Below, in pieces: positions 36,046 to 45,870 of a stretch of DNA of 64,000 nt. The stretch lies in NCBI RefSeq assembly GCF_019334345.1, contig NZ_JAHWQX010000003.1, forward strand, positions 310,001 to 374,000, written 5' to 3'. Numbering within the stretch: position 1 is the stretch's first letter; each line of letters begins with the position of its first letter. The position numbers and the translations under genes are program-made. A model generated the notes under the pieces. That model did not search any database, was not told where the DNA came from, and saw nothing but the letters and a program-made list of their open reading frames with translations. The stretch comes from Neohoeflea coraliihabitans. Lineage in GTDB: Bacteria > Pseudomonadota > Alphaproteobacteria > Rhizobiales > Rhizobiaceae.

Positions 36046-36236
36046 TGTCGGAGCGCTTCCATGCGTGCCAAGACGTCCGCATCGGGTTGTGTCCCGAGAT
36101 CGCCAGACCCGTTACCAGAGCCTAAGCTCCAGACGGGCCGGGAGGCCTGCGCCGCGGGCCTTGTCCTGTTCCTTGGAACCTGGTCTCGGCGGGCGCTGCG
36201 GTCTTGAACGCTGCATGTCTGCGTTCCGTTGATCCC

Positions 36237-36271
36237 TGTATAGACCAGACAATCAATTTTGTGCAGTGCAA
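36237..36271 (-). promoter_or_regulatory. Promoter P3 with 13-bp T-N11-A box (sRNA cassette)
   Basis: TGTATA (36237-36242; TATACA on the minus strand), 16 bases, then TTGTGCAGTGCAA (36259-36271), identical to the P2 box. ATGC lies 17 bases beyond. It would start a transcript near 36230 that runs into the sRNA about 190 bases later. Confidence 0.75.
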
Positions 36272-36476
36272 TATTTTCATAATAGGTATGCGGAAAGCGC
36301 ATGCCTGCGAACGGCAGAAGCGAATGCGATCCGAAGGGCATCGCGCAGCTCCAACGCAGGGACGGGCACAGGGCACCTTTCGCAAGACGGAGGCGCGCGG
36401 CGCTGCGGCGTTAATCGGCTGTCATGCTCAGGCGGGGATGCATAGGGGCGCGGGTGCGAATGCGGCGATTTTTCCT
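36272..36476. other. Gap between the P3 box and the tRNA-Leu promoter
   Basis: No supported gene. Apart from the ATGC element near 36288 that belongs to the P3 layout, I see only short frames with no recognisable product. Confidence 0.5.
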
Positions 36477-36504
36477 TTGAACCGCAGGGAACGGGTGATA
36501 TAGA
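36477..36504 (+). promoter_or_regulatory. Sigma-70-type promoter of tRNA-Leu
   Basis: TTGAAC (36477-36482), 16 bases, TATAGA (36499-36504), followed by a G+C-rich discriminator typical of stable-RNA promoters. It lies 42 bases upstream of the tRNA. Confidence 0.7.
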
Positions 36505-36546
36505 GCGCGCGTCGCGGAGCGGCATCTTGCAAAAGATGCGGCGCGA

Positions 36547-36631
<85 letters not shown>

Positions 36632-36874
36632 GATCCACCGGTCCGGCGGTCCGGACGTGTGCAACGGGAAGGCTCCCGGACCACGTTTGCCGGACGGTTC
36701 GGGACCTAGTGAGTGCCGGAGATTTCCGGAGAATTGCGCAGCCGGTCAGCGGGGCAGGAGCCCGGCGAGATCGGTGCAGGCAGAAACGGATGCCACAAGC
36801 GGGTGTCGAATTGTTCGGAGCGATCTTTGCGCGCACATGCCGTGAAGCGCCCGCCAGCAGATGAAGGTTTGAAG

Positions 36875-38296
36875 ATGCAGGTTACTGAAACTCTGTCCGA
36901 AGGGTTGAAGCGCGAGCTGAAAATCGTGGTTCCCGCCAAGGATATGGAATCGCAGATGAACGAGAAGCTGGCCGATGCCAAGGACAAGGTCCGCATCAAC
37001 GGCTTCCGCCCCGGCAAGGTGCCGATGAGCCATCTCAAGAGATTGTATGGCAAGTCGATCATGGCCGAACTGGTCAACACGATGGTGCAGGAAAAGCCGA
37101 CCGAGATCCTGTCCGAACGGGGCGAGAAGGCTGCGACGCAGCCGGAAATCTCGATGACCGAGGACGAGAAGGAAGCCGAGGAGATCCTGTCGGGCAACGC
37201 CGATTTCGAATTCTCGATGTCCTATGAGGTGATTCCGGCCTTCGACATGATGGACATCTCGAAGATCGAGGTGACGCGCGAGATCGTCGATGTGCCCGAA
37301 AGCGAGATCGACGAGCAGGTGCAGCGCGTCGCCGAAAGCGCCCGCTCCTTTGAGAAGAAGGATGGCAAGGCCGCCGATGGCGATCGTGTGACGCTTGACT
37401 ATCTCGGCAAGGTCGATGGTGAGCCGTTCGACGGCGGCGCCGACCAGGATGCCGAACTGGTGATCGGTTCGAACCGCTTCATTCCGGGTTTCGAAGAGCA
37501 ACTGATCGGCCTGAAGGCGGGCGATGAGAAGGTCATCACCGTCACCTTCCCGGAGCAGTACCAGGCCGAACATCTGGCCGGCAAGGAAGCCACCTTCGAC
37601 GTCACCGTCAAGGAAGTGGCGGCTCCGGGCAAGCTCGAGGTCAATGACGAGGTTGCCAAGTCGCTTGGCGTCGATTCGCTCGAAAAGCTGCGCGAGATCG
37701 TCAAATCGCAGATCGAAAGCCAGTATGGGCAGATGACGCGGCAGAAGCTGAAGCGGCAGATTCTCGACCAGCTCGACGAGGCGCATCAGTTCGAATCGCC
37801 GGAAAAACTGGTTGACGCGGAATTCGAAAACATCTGGCGGCAGATCAACCAGGAACTGACCGACAATTCCAAGAGCTTCGAGGACGAAGGCACGACGGAA
37901 GAAGAGGCACGCAAGGACTACCGCAAGCTCGCCGAGCGGCGGGTGCGCCTCGGCCTGGTGCTGTCGCGGATCGGCGAGACGGCCAATATCGAGGTCAGCG
38001 ACGAGGAATTGCAGCGGGCGCTTTACGAGCAGGTGCGGCAGTTCCCGGGCCAGGAGCAGCAGATCTACGAATATTTCCAGAAGACGCCCGGGGCCGTGGC
38101 TTCGCTGCGGGCGCCGATCTTCGAAGAAAAGACCATCGACCACATGTTCGGCGAGATCAAGGTGACCGACAAGACGGTCAGCAAGGAAGAGCTGATGGCC
38201 GATGACGAGGAAGCGGCGGCGGAAGAGAAGAAGCCGGCGAAAAAGAAGGCGGCGCCGAAAAAGAAGGCCGCGAAGAAGGACGATGCCGCGGAGTGA
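36875..38296 (+). CDS. tig: Trigger factor
   Basis: Ribosome-bound chaperone and prolyl isomerase, 473 residues. The N-terminal ribosome-binding domain contains '[17 protein letters not shown]' (the ribosome-docking signature). The FKBP-type domain starts near '[20 protein letters not shown]', followed by the helical C-terminal domain. The last 30 or so residues are a Lys/Ala/Glu-rich tail ('[18 protein letters not shown]'). ATG 36875 follows GAAGG by seven bases; the frame extends upstream to 36713 in unrelated sequence. It has its own terminator. Confidence 0.97.
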   Translation: MQVTETLSEGLKRELKIVVPAKDMESQMNEKLADAKDKVRINGFRPGKVPMSHLKRLYGKSIMAELVNTMVQEKPTEILSERGEKAATQPEISMTEDEKEAEEILSGNADFEFSMSYEVIPAFDMMDISKIEVTREIVDVPESEIDEQVQRVAESARSFEKKDGKAADGDRVTLDYLGKVDGEPFDGGADQDAELVIGSNRFIPGFEEQLIGLKAGDEKVITVTFPEQYQAEHLAGKEATFDVTVKEVAAPGKLEVNDEVAKSLGVDSLEKLREIVKSQIESQYGQMTRQKLKRQILDQLDEAHQFESPEKLVDAEFENIWRQINQELTDNSKSFEDEGTTEEEARKDYRKLAERRVRLGLVLSRIGETANIEVSDEELQRALYEQVRQFPGQEQQIYEYFQKTPGAVASLRAPIFEEKTIDHMFGEIKVTDKTVSKEELMADDEEAAAEEKKPAKKKAAPKKKAAKKDDAAE

Positions 38297-38319
38297 TCCA
38301 AGGTTGGTTTAACGAAAAG

Positions 38320-38343
38320 CCCCGCCATCTGGCGGGGTTTTTT
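38320..38343 (+). terminator. Rho-independent terminator of tig
   Basis: Seven-bp stem CCCCGCC/GGCGGGG with an ATCT loop, followed by six T residues, 24 bases after the tig stop. Confidence 0.93.
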
Positions 38344-38496
38344 GTGGCCGGGATCCCGCGTGCTGGCCGGGGGGCACGGCAACCCGTTGGTGAGGGGCCG
38401 GATGCCCACGCTTCGGTCTTGTGGCGAAGCGGACGCGTGCCGAGGGGGACCGGGGAGCGACCCCAATTCGGTGTCGGCCGGGCCGACGGCAGAGCA

Positions 38497-39414
38497 ATGA
38501 AAGATATGTTGAACTCAACCCGCATCGGCTATCTCTGCGCGGTCAGTGCCGTGACCATTTTCGGGCTGCAGGACGGCATCTCGAAATATCTCGCTGAATC
38601 CTATTCTCCGGTGTTCATCGTCCTGGTGCGCTATCTGGCGTTTGCCGCCTTCGTGCTGGCGATCGCCGCGCGGCGGCCGGGCGGCATAAGCGCCGCGGCC
38701 CGCTCGCACCAGCCGGTGCTGCAATGGTGCCGCGGCATCCTGCTGGCGGTGCAGATCATCGTGGCGATCGTCTGCTTTGCGCAGGTGGGGCTGGTGCAGT
38801 CGCAGGCGATTTTCGCGGCCGCGCCGATCTTCGTGGCCCTGTTGTCGATGCCGGTGCTTGGTGAACGGGTCGGCTGGCGGCGCTGGGCGGCGATCCTGGT
38901 CGGCCTCGTCGGCGTGCTGGTGCTGCTTCTGCCCGGCGCCATGGCGGGCGAAGCGGAGGACGGCAATGCCTGGCTGTTATGGCTGCCGGTGCTGTCCGCC
39001 TTGCTGCTGGCCGTCTACGCCCTGCTGACGCGGCTGGCCTCGCGTCACGATTCGTCGCAGACCAGCTTCTTCTACCTGGCGGTGCCCGGCGCAATCTTCC
39101 TGACACTTGCAGGTCCGTTCTTTTACGAGACGCTTCCGCTGGGCGACTGGCTGTGGCTGGCGCTGCTCTGCATCACCGGCTTTACTAGCCACTATCTGCT
39201 CATCCAGGCGTACACGCGGCTGGACGCGGCGGCCGTGCAGCCGATGACCTATATGCAGCTGGTGGTCGGTTCGTTCGTCGGTGTTCTGGTGTTTGGCGAG
39301 ACGCTCGGGCCGTTCCTCATCGCCGGAGCGAGCCTCGTGGTCGGCGCCGGTATCTTTACCATGTGGCGCGAACATGTGGTCGGCAGGCAGCGGCGCCGCG
39401 CAGTGCCGAGTTAG
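38497..39414 (+). CDS. EamA/DMT-superfamily transporter
   Basis: Inner-membrane carrier of 305 residues with about ten helices arranged as two EamA repeats ('[20 protein letters not shown]' starts the first, '[20 protein letters not shown]' the second). '[21 protein letters not shown]' is the typical end of repeat one. The substrate is unknown; members export metabolites or amino acids. ATG 38497 is chosen (ATG 38506 is also possible); the long frame upstream overlaps the tig terminator. Its stop overlaps the radC stop on the other strand by three bases. Confidence 0.87.
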   Translation: MKDMLNSTRIGYLCAVSAVTIFGLQDGISKYLAESYSPVFIVLVRYLAFAAFVLAIAARRPGGISAAARSHQPVLQWCRGILLAVQIIVAIVCFAQVGLVQSQAIFAAAPIFVALLSMPVLGERVGWRRWAAILVGLVGVLVLLLPGAMAGEAEDGNAWLLWLPVLSALLLAVYALLTRLASRHDSSQTSFFYLAVPGAIFLTLAGPFFYETLPLGDWLWLALLCITGFTSHYLLIQAYTRLDAAAVQPMTYMQLVVGSFVGVLVFGETLGPFLIAGASLVVGAGIFTMWREHVVGRQRRRAVPS

Positions 39415-40313
39415 ATGAGGCGCAGACCCTTCATGCTGGCATGGCCCTCCTTGCCGATGATGATATGGTCATGGATGGTGATGCCGAGTGGTTTGGCGGT
39501 GTCGATGATCATGCGGGTCATGTCGATGTCGGCGCGCGAGGGGGTCGGATCGCCGGACGGGTGATTGTGCACCAGGATGATCGCCGTCGCCGACAGTTCC
39601 AGCGCCCGCTTGACCACTTCGCGGGGATAGACGGGCGTATGATCGACGGTGCCGGTCTGCTGCACCTCGTCGGCGATCAGGGCGTTCTTCTTGTCGAGAA
39701 ACAGGACGCGAAACTGTTCGCGGGCCTCAAACGCCATGGCGGCACGGCAATATTCGATCACCGCGGACCAGGAGGCGAGCACCTGCCGGTCCTTGATCTC
39801 GGATTTCAGCATGCGCTGGGCAACGGCTGCGACCAGCTTGAGATCGCTGGCGACGGTGGCGCCGACGCCCTTGATTTCAGTCAGGCGCGACGCCGGCGCG
39901 CCGAGCACTTCCGGCAGTGAGCCGAAGCGGGCGATCAGCGCCTTGGCGATCGGCTTGGTGTCGCGGCGGGGAATGAGGCGAAAAAGCAGGAGTTCGAGCA
40001 ATTCGTAGTCGGCCAGCGCCTGTTCGCCCGACTGGCGGAAACGCTCGCGCAGGCGGTCGCGGTGGCCGTGGTAATGCGCCGCGCTGTCGCTGGCATGGCT
40101 GGCGGAACGGTCCTCAGCGGAGGCGGCAGGCGATTTTGATGCCGCGCCCGGCGACGGCGCATGTTCGCCGAAATAGCCGCGCTCATCCGGCGGTTCGGAT
40201 GATTGGGAAGCAGTGACTTCTGTTCCCGGGGATCGGGTCTCAGGGGGGCGCATGTCATTGTTCGCCGGATGCGGATCGGCCTCGTCCGCCGGGTGCGGCG
40301 GCCAGGCGGTCAT
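39411..40313 (-). CDS. radC: RadC-family JAB/MPN domain protein
   Basis: 300 residues. The C-terminal half has the full JAMM metal motif '[19 protein letters not shown]' and the N-terminal half the RadC helix-hairpin-helix region ('[20 protein letters not shown]', '[15 protein letters not shown]'). The historical DNA-repair role is doubtful; the biochemical activity is uncertain. The first roughly 90 residues are a Pro/Ser/Glu-rich, probably disordered extension. ATG overlaps the map stop by four bases, so it is translated with map. Downstream it converges with the EamA gene. Confidence 0.93.
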   Translation of the reverse strand: MTAWPPHPADEADPHPANNDMRPPETRSPGTEVTASQSSEPPDERGYFGEHAPSPGAASKSPAASAEDRSASHASDSAAHYHGHRDRLRERFRQSGEQALADYELLELLLFRLIPRRDTKPIAKALIARFGSLPEVLGAPASRLTEIKGVGATVASDLKLVAAVAQRMLKSEIKDRQVLASWSAVIEYCRAAMAFEAREQFRVLFLDKKNALIADEVQQTGTVDHTPVYPREVVKRALELSATAIILVHNHPSGDPTPSRADIDMTRMIIDTAKPLGITIHDHIIIGKEGHASMKGLRLI

Positions 40314-41137
40314 CCGCTCAGGCCGGGCTTGTCGAGACCGGCCGGCGAAAGCGTGAAGATTTCGCAGCCATCGGCGGTGACGCCGACCGTATGTTCATAT
40401 TGCGCCGACAAGGAACGGTCACGCGTCACGGCGGTCCAGCCGTCGGAGAGCACCTTGACGTGCGGGCGGCCGAGATTGATCATCGGCTCGATGGTGAAGA
40501 TCATGCCCTCGCGCATTTCCGGGCCGTCGCCGGCGCGGCCGTAATGCAGAATGTTCGGCGCGTCATGGAACAGCCGGCCGAGACCGTGGCCGCAGAAATC
40601 GCGCACCACCGAGCAGCGCTCGTTCTCGGCATAGGTCTGAATGGCCTCGCCGATGGCGCCGGTGCGGTTGCCGGGCCGCACGGCGGCGATGCCGCGCATC
40701 AGGCATTCATGGGTGATTTCCAGCAGCCGCTCGGCGGAGCGCTTGATGGTGCCGATCGGGTACATGCGGCTTGAATCGCCGTGCCAGCCGTCCAGCACGT
40801 AGGTGACATCGATATTGACGATGTCGCCGTCGCGCAGCGGCTTGTCGTTGGGAATGCCATGGCAGACGACATGGTTGATCGAGGTGCAGGAGGACCTGGT
40901 GTAGCCGCGATAATTGAGGGTGGCGGGCAGGGCGCCGTGATCCATGCCGAATTCGAAGACGAAGCGATCAATCTCGGCGGTGGTGATGCCGGGCCGGGCC
41001 ATTTCGACCAACTGGTCAAGACAGCGGGCGGTCAGCTGACAGGCCTTGCGCATGCCTTCAAACGCGTCCTCGCCGTACAGCCGGATCTGGCCGGTGTTTT
41101 TCATGACTGCCTGATCGGCATCGATATAGGTGACCAT
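40310..41137 (-). CDS. map: Methionine aminopeptidase, type I
   Basis: Removes the N-terminal Met from nascent proteins, 275 residues. The five metal ligands are visible: two Asp in '[19 protein letters not shown]' (of which the ligands are in 'IDVT' and 'GDSS'), His in '[14 protein letters not shown]', and Glu in 'FTIEPMIN' and 'YEHTVGVT'. ATG 41137 gives '[20 protein letters not shown]', typical of alphaproteobacteria. It lies between sfsA and radC in a leftward operon. Confidence 0.95.
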   Translation of the reverse strand: MVTYIDADQAVMKNTGQIRLYGEDAFEGMRKACQLTARCLDQLVEMARPGITTAEIDRFVFEFGMDHGALPATLNYRGYTRSSCTSINHVVCHGIPNDKPLRDGDIVNIDVTYVLDGWHGDSSRMYPIGTIKRSAERLLEITHECLMRGIAAVRPGNRTGAIGEAIQTYAENERCSVVRDFCGHGLGRLFHDAPNILHYGRAGDGPEMREGMIFTIEPMINLGRPHVKVLSDGWTAVTRDRSLSAQYEHTVGVTADGCEIFTLSPAGLDKPGLSG

Positions 41138-41184
41138 CGGGGACGTATCCGTTCTGTCAGCTTGGTATGGTTGGCCCGGCCCGG

Positions 41185-41907
41185 TCAAACGAGCGCATTA
41201 AGGCGCGTTTCATCGATCGGTACGCGAATTTCGGGCGTTATCTCTTCAGATGTGATTTTGCACCGAATGGCGCAAGCTTCAACCCCGCGTTTCATGGCGC
41301 GGTCGAAAGCCGCAGCATAGGCCGGGTCGAGATCGCGGCACAGACAGAGCCTGTCGCAGTCCTGCCTTTGTATAAGATACAGCATGACGGCGCGATAGCC
41401 AGCTTCGGCCATGTCGCCCAGTTCGTCCAGATGGCGGGCGCCGCGGCTGGTGACACTGTCGGGAAACTCCGCCAGCATGTCGCCACGGCAGAAATGAACA
41501 TTCTTGACCTCGACATAGGCATCGGGCAGCCCATCGCCGCTCAGCAGAAGATCGATGCGCGACTGGCGTCCGTATTTCTGTTCGCGCCGGATAGTGGTGT
41601 ACTCGGAGAGTGATCCGGCAAGACCGAGGCTGATCGCTTCTTCCGCCAGCCGGTTCGGACGGCCCGTATTGATGCCGACAAGCGTGCCGGCGGCTTCAAC
41701 GAGTTCGAGGCTGTGCCGGTATTTGCGCGTCGGGCTGTCATGCGGTTCGAGCCAGATGCGCGAGCCGGGCGTGGTCAGGCCCGCCATTGATCCGGTGTTG
41801 GGGCAGGAGCCGGTGATGATCTCGCCGCTGTCGAGCTCGGCGTCGAACAAAAAGCGCTTGTAGCGGCGGATCAGCCGCGCCGGCACGAGGGGTCTTAGAA
41901 AGCGCAT
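41185..41907 (-). CDS. sfsA: SfsA family protein
   Basis: 240 residues. Named from sugar fermentation stimulation in E. coli; the protein has an OB-like N-domain and a nuclease-like C-domain of uncertain function. Signatures are '[20 protein letters not shown]', '[10 protein letters not shown]', 'RIDLLLSG' and '[20 protein letters not shown]'. It begins three bases after the phaC stop and is followed by map, matching a common rhizobial order (sfsA-map-radC). Confidence 0.94.
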   Translation of the reverse strand: MRFLRPLVPARLIRRYKRFLFDAELDSGEIITGSCPNTGSMAGLTTPGSRIWLEPHDSPTRKYRHSLELVEAAGTLVGINTGRPNRLAEEAISLGLAGSLSEYTTIRREQKYGRQSRIDLLLSGDGLPDAYVEVKNVHFCRGDMLAEFPDSVTSRGARHLDELGDMAEAGYRAVMLYLIQRQDCDRLCLCRDLDPAYAAAFDRAMKRGVEACAIRCKITSEEITPEIRVPIDETRLNALV

Positions 41908-41910
41908 CGT

Positions 41911-43764
41911 TCAGATGCGTTCCTTGACGTAGGAGCCGGGCGCATCCTCGATCGGATTGACCTTGCCGCCGCCGGGCTGGCGCGCCGGCACCGTCTTGTC
42001 ATTGTGGCCCTTGATCCATTCGTGCCAGTGCGGCCACCAGGAGCCGGGCGTCTCGGTGGCGCCGGCCAGCCACGCATCGAAATCGTCGCTGTCAGGGCCG
42101 TCCGACCAGAACTGGTACTTGCCGGCGGCCGGCGGATTGACCACCCCGGCAATATGGCCGGAGCCGGACATGACATAGGTGGTCTTGCCGCCGAACAGGC
42201 GTCCGCCCTTGTAGGCCGATCGCGCCGGGGCGATGTGATCCTCGCGGGCGGCGAGGTTGTAGACCGGGATCTTGACGTCGCCCAATGCAAGGCGATGGCC
42301 GCCCATCTCCATGCGCCCCTCGGCGAGATTGTTCTCGAGATAGCAGTTGCGCAGGTAGAAGGCGTGGTTGGCCGCCGGCATGCGGGTGGCGTCGGAGTTC
42401 CAGTAGAGCAGGTCGAAGGGCATCGGATCCTTGCCCTTGAGGTAATTGTTGACGACATAGGGCCAGATCAGGTCGGAAGCGCGCAGCATGTTGAAGGCGG
42501 TGGCCATTTTCGAGCCGTCGAGATAGCCGTTCTTCTTCATCTGGGCCTCGATCGCCGCCAGTTGCTCCTCATCGACAAAGACTTTCAGATCCCCGGCGTG
42601 GGTGAAGTCCGTCTGCGTGGTGAAGAAGGTTGCCGTGGCGATGCGCTTGTCGCCCTCCTTGGCGTGCAAGGCGAGGGTGGCGGCGAGCAGCGAACCGCCG
42701 ACACAATAGCCGATGGCATTGACCTTGTTGACTTCGGTGATCTTCTCGATCGTGTCGAGGCCGAAGCCGATGCCCTCGCGCGCATAGGCCTCCCAATCCT
42801 TGTCGGCATGCCGCCGGTCGGGATTGACCCAGGATATGACAAACACGGTGTGACCCTGATCGACGGCCCATTTGATGAAGGATTTCTTGGGGTTGAGGTC
42901 AAGAATATAGAATTTGTTGATCCATGGCGGAACGATCAGCAGCGGCCGCTTGAGCACCTTGTCGGTGGTCGGCTGGTACTGCAGAATCTGACAGATATCG
43001 TTCTCGGCGACGACCTTGCCGGGGCTGACGGCAATGTTCTCGCCAACCTTGAAGCTGCTGGCGTCCGACTGGCGCAGACGCAGTTCACCCTTGCCGGCGG
43101 CAATATCCTCGGCCAGCATATGCATGCCGCGCACCAGGTTCTCGCCATTGGTCGCCACGGTTTCCTTGTAGAGTTCCGGGTTGGTGGCGAGAAAATTCGA
43201 TGGCGAGAGGGCGCTGGTGATCTGCTTGAGATAGAATTCCGCCTTGTGGCGGGTGCGTTCGTCGAGACCATCGGCGCCGCTGACCAGGCCTTCGGCCCAG
43301 CCCGAGGTCAGGGTGTAGGCATTCTTCAGGAACTCGAAAAACGGATTGTCATCCCAGTCCGGGTCGGTAAAGCGTTTGTCGGGCCGCGCCGGCTTTGCGG
43401 CTTTTGCGTCTTCATCCGGTTGCGGCTGTGCGGCGTCTTCGCCGGCCAGGCGGTGCATCGACTGGCTCCAAAGCGTGAAATAGCCACCGAGCAGCGTGGT
43501 CTGCGCCTCGATGGCGCGCTTGGGGTCCGACAGCCAGTATTCGCCGACGCGCGAGAAGGTCTTGACCATATCGGCCATCGGGGCGGAGACGGAATCGGAG
43601 ATTTCACCGCGTTCGCGCGGATCGACCCAGGCGGAAGCGGCGTGCCCGAGCTCTTCGAGCATGTGCGCGATGTTGCGGGCGAACAGCTCGGGATCCTTGA
43701 CCGTATAGGCCTCGATGTTGGGTATGGCAGGCTTGTCGGCGCCATTCGCCTTGTCGTCCGCCAT
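41911..43764 (-). CDS. phaC: Poly-beta-hydroxybutyrate synthase, class I
   Basis: Polymerises 3-hydroxyacyl-CoA into PHB carbon-storage granules; 617 residues, the usual class I length. The lipase-box-like 'GYCVGGSLLAA' contains the catalytic Cys, and 'SGHIAGVVNPP' the conserved His. 'PPWINKFYILDLNPKKSFI' and 'VFVISWVNPD' are further signatures. An AGGAGG ribosome site precedes ATG 43764. It heads the leftward group phaC-sfsA-map-radC, although sfsA-map-radC may have a promoter of its own. No phaA/phaB genes are in the window. Confidence 0.97.
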   Translation of the reverse strand: MADDKANGADKPAIPNIEAYTVKDPELFARNIAHMLEELGHAASAWVDPRERGEISDSVSAPMADMVKTFSRVGEYWLSDPKRAIEAQTTLLGGYFTLWSQSMHRLAGEDAAQPQPDEDAKAAKPARPDKRFTDPDWDDNPFFEFLKNAYTLTSGWAEGLVSGADGLDERTRHKAEFYLKQITSALSPSNFLATNPELYKETVATNGENLVRGMHMLAEDIAAGKGELRLRQSDASSFKVGENIAVSPGKVVAENDICQILQYQPTTDKVLKRPLLIVPPWINKFYILDLNPKKSFIKWAVDQGHTVFVISWVNPDRRHADKDWEAYAREGIGFGLDTIEKITEVNKVNAIGYCVGGSLLAATLALHAKEGDKRIATATFFTTQTDFTHAGDLKVFVDEEQLAAIEAQMKKNGYLDGSKMATAFNMLRASDLIWPYVVNNYLKGKDPMPFDLLYWNSDATRMPAANHAFYLRNCYLENNLAEGRMEMGGHRLALGDVKIPVYNLAAREDHIAPARSAYKGGRLFGGKTTYVMSGSGHIAGVVNPPAAGKYQFWSDGPDSDDFDAWLAGATETPGSWWPHWHEWIKGHNDKTVPARQPGGGKVNPIEDAPGSYVKERI

Positions 43765-43962
43765 TCCTGTCCTCCTGCGCGCGTGCCGCGGCGCTCCTCG
43801 TGCGCGGCACCTTGACCTTGACGCCGATCCGGCGCATTGCGGAGCGGATCGGACCTCTGACGACCGCCCGGCAGCGGGCCGCCGCTGGACTTGAAATGGC
43901 CGTATATGCCATTGATAGATTGTTTTTTTGGCATTGTCATGACCGCCACGGGGAACTACCGC

Positions 43963-44472
43963 ATGAAGGCTTCACCACGCGTGCGAACGGACGCGCCACG
44001 GCTCTGCAGGCGCCGCGCCGGGCTGCTTGCCCCCGCCGGGCTGGCGGCCCTCGTCCTGACGCTCGCCGGCTGCCAGACGGCGTCGCTGGAAGATGCAGCG
44101 CCGCGCGAGGCGGTGGTGAAGGCCGACGCCAGCGCAGCGAGCGAGGCGACGGCGGACACGGCACCGGTGCTGCGCGTGCCATCGCCGGTGCCATTGCCGC
44201 GCAATGCCGGGCCGGAGCCGGAGGCGAAAGAATTCGTGGCAGCGCGCAATTCCGCGGAGGGCGAATATCCCAATCTCGGAACGCCACGGGAAGCGGCCCT
44301 GCAACAGTTGTCCGCGGCGGAAGCGGCGGCTCTGAAGCGGGAAATGGCCGTGGCGAAAGCTGGGGCAAGCGGAGGGGGTGGCAATGCTGCCGCCTATCGC
44401 CGGCGCTACAATGAATTGCAGGCCATTGCGCGCAGTCATGAGCAGACAACGGAGCAGGAAATCGTACAGTGA
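43963..44472 (+). CDS. Small lipoprotein of unknown function
   Basis: 169 residues. A basic N-terminus and the lipobox 'LTLAGC' (about residues 33-38) indicate a lipid-anchored envelope protein. The mature part is Ala/Glu-rich, ending with a helical segment 'YRRRYNELQAIARSHEQTTE'. I recognise no domain. ATG 43963 follows GGGGA by eight bases; ATG 43939 is an alternative. It is divergent from phaC and precedes alaC by 90 bases. Confidence 0.78.
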   Translation: MKASPRVRTDAPRLCRRRAGLLAPAGLAALVLTLAGCQTASLEDAAPREAVVKADASAASEATADTAPVLRVPSPVPLPRNAGPEPEAKEFVAARNSAEGEYPNLGTPREAALQQLSAAEAAALKREMAVAKAGASGGGGNAAAYRRRYNELQAIARSHEQTTEQEIVQ

Positions 44473-44562
44473 TCCTGCTTTTTGGAGCCTTTCTTTCACA
44501 GCGGCTGGAATGCGGCGCCGCTGCCGGAAGTTATCGTTCGAGCCGCTGATCGAGACCATCCC

Positions 44563-45783
44563 ATGGAAGAATTTCACAAGATCCGGCGTCTGCCGCCCTA
44601 CGTCTTCGAACAGGTCAACCGCCTGAAGGCGACGGCGCGAGCGGGCGGCGCCGACATCATCGATCTTGGCATGGGCAATCCCGATCTGCCGACGCCGCAG
44701 TCGATCGTCGACAAGCTGATCGAGGTGGTGAAGGATCCGCGTACGCATCGCTACTCGACTTCGCGCGGCATTCCCGGTCTGCGGCGGGCGCAGGCGGCCT
44801 ATTACGAGCGGCGTTTCGGCGTCAAGCTCAACCCCGAAACGCAGATCGTCGCGACAATGGGATCCAAGGAAGGGTTCGCCAACATGGCGCAGGCGATCAC
44901 CGCTCCCGGCGATGTGGTGTTGTGCCCGAACCCGACCTATCCGATCCACCAATTCGGTTTCATCATGTCCGGCGGTGTCATCCGCTCGATGGATGTGGCG
45001 CCCGATGAGGCGTTTTTCCGGGCCCTCGACCGGGCGGTGCGGCATTCCATTCCCAAGCCGCTGGCGCTGATCCTCAACTATCCTTCCAATCCCACATCGA
45101 TGGTGGCGACGCTTGATTTCTACAAGGAAGTGGTGGCCTTCGCGAAAAAGCACGATGTGCTGATCCTGTCGGATCTCGCCTATGCGGAAATCTATTTCGA
45201 TGACGTGCCGCCGCCTTCGGTGCTGGAAGTGCCGGGCGCGATTGATGTCTGCGTCGAATTCACCTCGATGTCGAAGACCTTCTCCATGCCGGGATGGCGG
45301 ATGGGTTTCGCGGTCGGCAACGAGCGGCTGATTTCGGCTCTGGCGCGCGTCAAATCCTACCTCGACTATGGCGCATTCACGCCGATTCAAGTGGCGGCAA
45401 CCGCTGCGCTGAATGGCGACGGCAGCGAAATTGACGAGGTTCGCGGCATTTACCACAAGCGCCGCGATGTGCTGGTCGATGCGTTCGGCAAGGCCGGGTG
45501 GCAGGTGCCGCCGCCGCCGGCGACGATGTTCGCCTGGGCGCCGATCCCCGAGGATTTTCGTGATCTCGGCTCCCTTGAATTCTCCAAGCTGCTGGTCGAA
45601 AAGGCCGATGTGGCGGTCGCCCCGGGCATCGGCTTCGGTGAACATGGCGACACGCATGTGCGCATCGCGCTTGTTGAAAACGAGCATCGCATCCGCCAGG
45701 CGGCGCGCAACATCAAGCGGTTCCTGGCGTCGGCGCGCAGCAATGGCAGCGCCAATGTCGTGCAACTCAGTGCCCGGCGTTGA
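44563..45783 (+). CDS. alaC: Alanine-type aminotransferase AlaC-like (class I/II PLP)
   Basis: PLP-dependent aminotransferase of 406 residues, most similar in recalled sequence to E. coli AlaC (glutamate-pyruvate transaminase). Visible hallmarks are 'RLPPYVFEQVNRLKATAR', 'DLGMGNPDLPTPQ', 'RYSTSRGIPGLRRAQ', and the PLP-lysine region 'MSKTFSMPGWRMGF' (Schiff-base Lys in SKT). ATG 44563 gives the family N-terminus; the frame extends 81 bases upstream. It precedes hom, so the enzyme may feed aspartate-family or alanine metabolism. LL-diaminopimelate aminotransferase is a less likely alternative. Confidence 0.9.
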   Translation: MEEFHKIRRLPPYVFEQVNRLKATARAGGADIIDLGMGNPDLPTPQSIVDKLIEVVKDPRTHRYSTSRGIPGLRRAQAAYYERRFGVKLNPETQIVATMGSKEGFANMAQAITAPGDVVLCPNPTYPIHQFGFIMSGGVIRSMDVAPDEAFFRALDRAVRHSIPKPLALILNYPSNPTSMVATLDFYKEVVAFAKKHDVLILSDLAYAEIYFDDVPPPSVLEVPGAIDVCVEFTSMSKTFSMPGWRMGFAVGNERLISALARVKSYLDYGAFTPIQVAATAALNGDGSEIDEVRGIYHKRRDVLVDAFGKAGWQVPPPPATMFAWAPIPEDFRDLGSLEFSKLLVEKADVAVAPGIGFGEHGDTHVRIALVENEHRIRQAARNIKRFLASARSNGSANVVQLSARR

Positions 45784-45870
45784 CCGAAAAGGGGTGTGCC
45801 GTTAAACCCGCCTGCAAATACGAAGGCGCCGAGTTCCCGGCTGCCTGATTTCGACACGGTGGAATTTTCT

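Noticed and set aside
36632-36874. Possible small gene between tRNA-Leu and tig
   Set aside because: Frames exist, but none has a ribosome site or recognisable product; the segment is G+C-rich with short inverted repeats only.
42004-43815. 603-codon open frame on the plus strand opposite phaC
   Set aside because: The PHB synthase on the other strand has all motifs and a strong ribosome site; this is its mirror frame.
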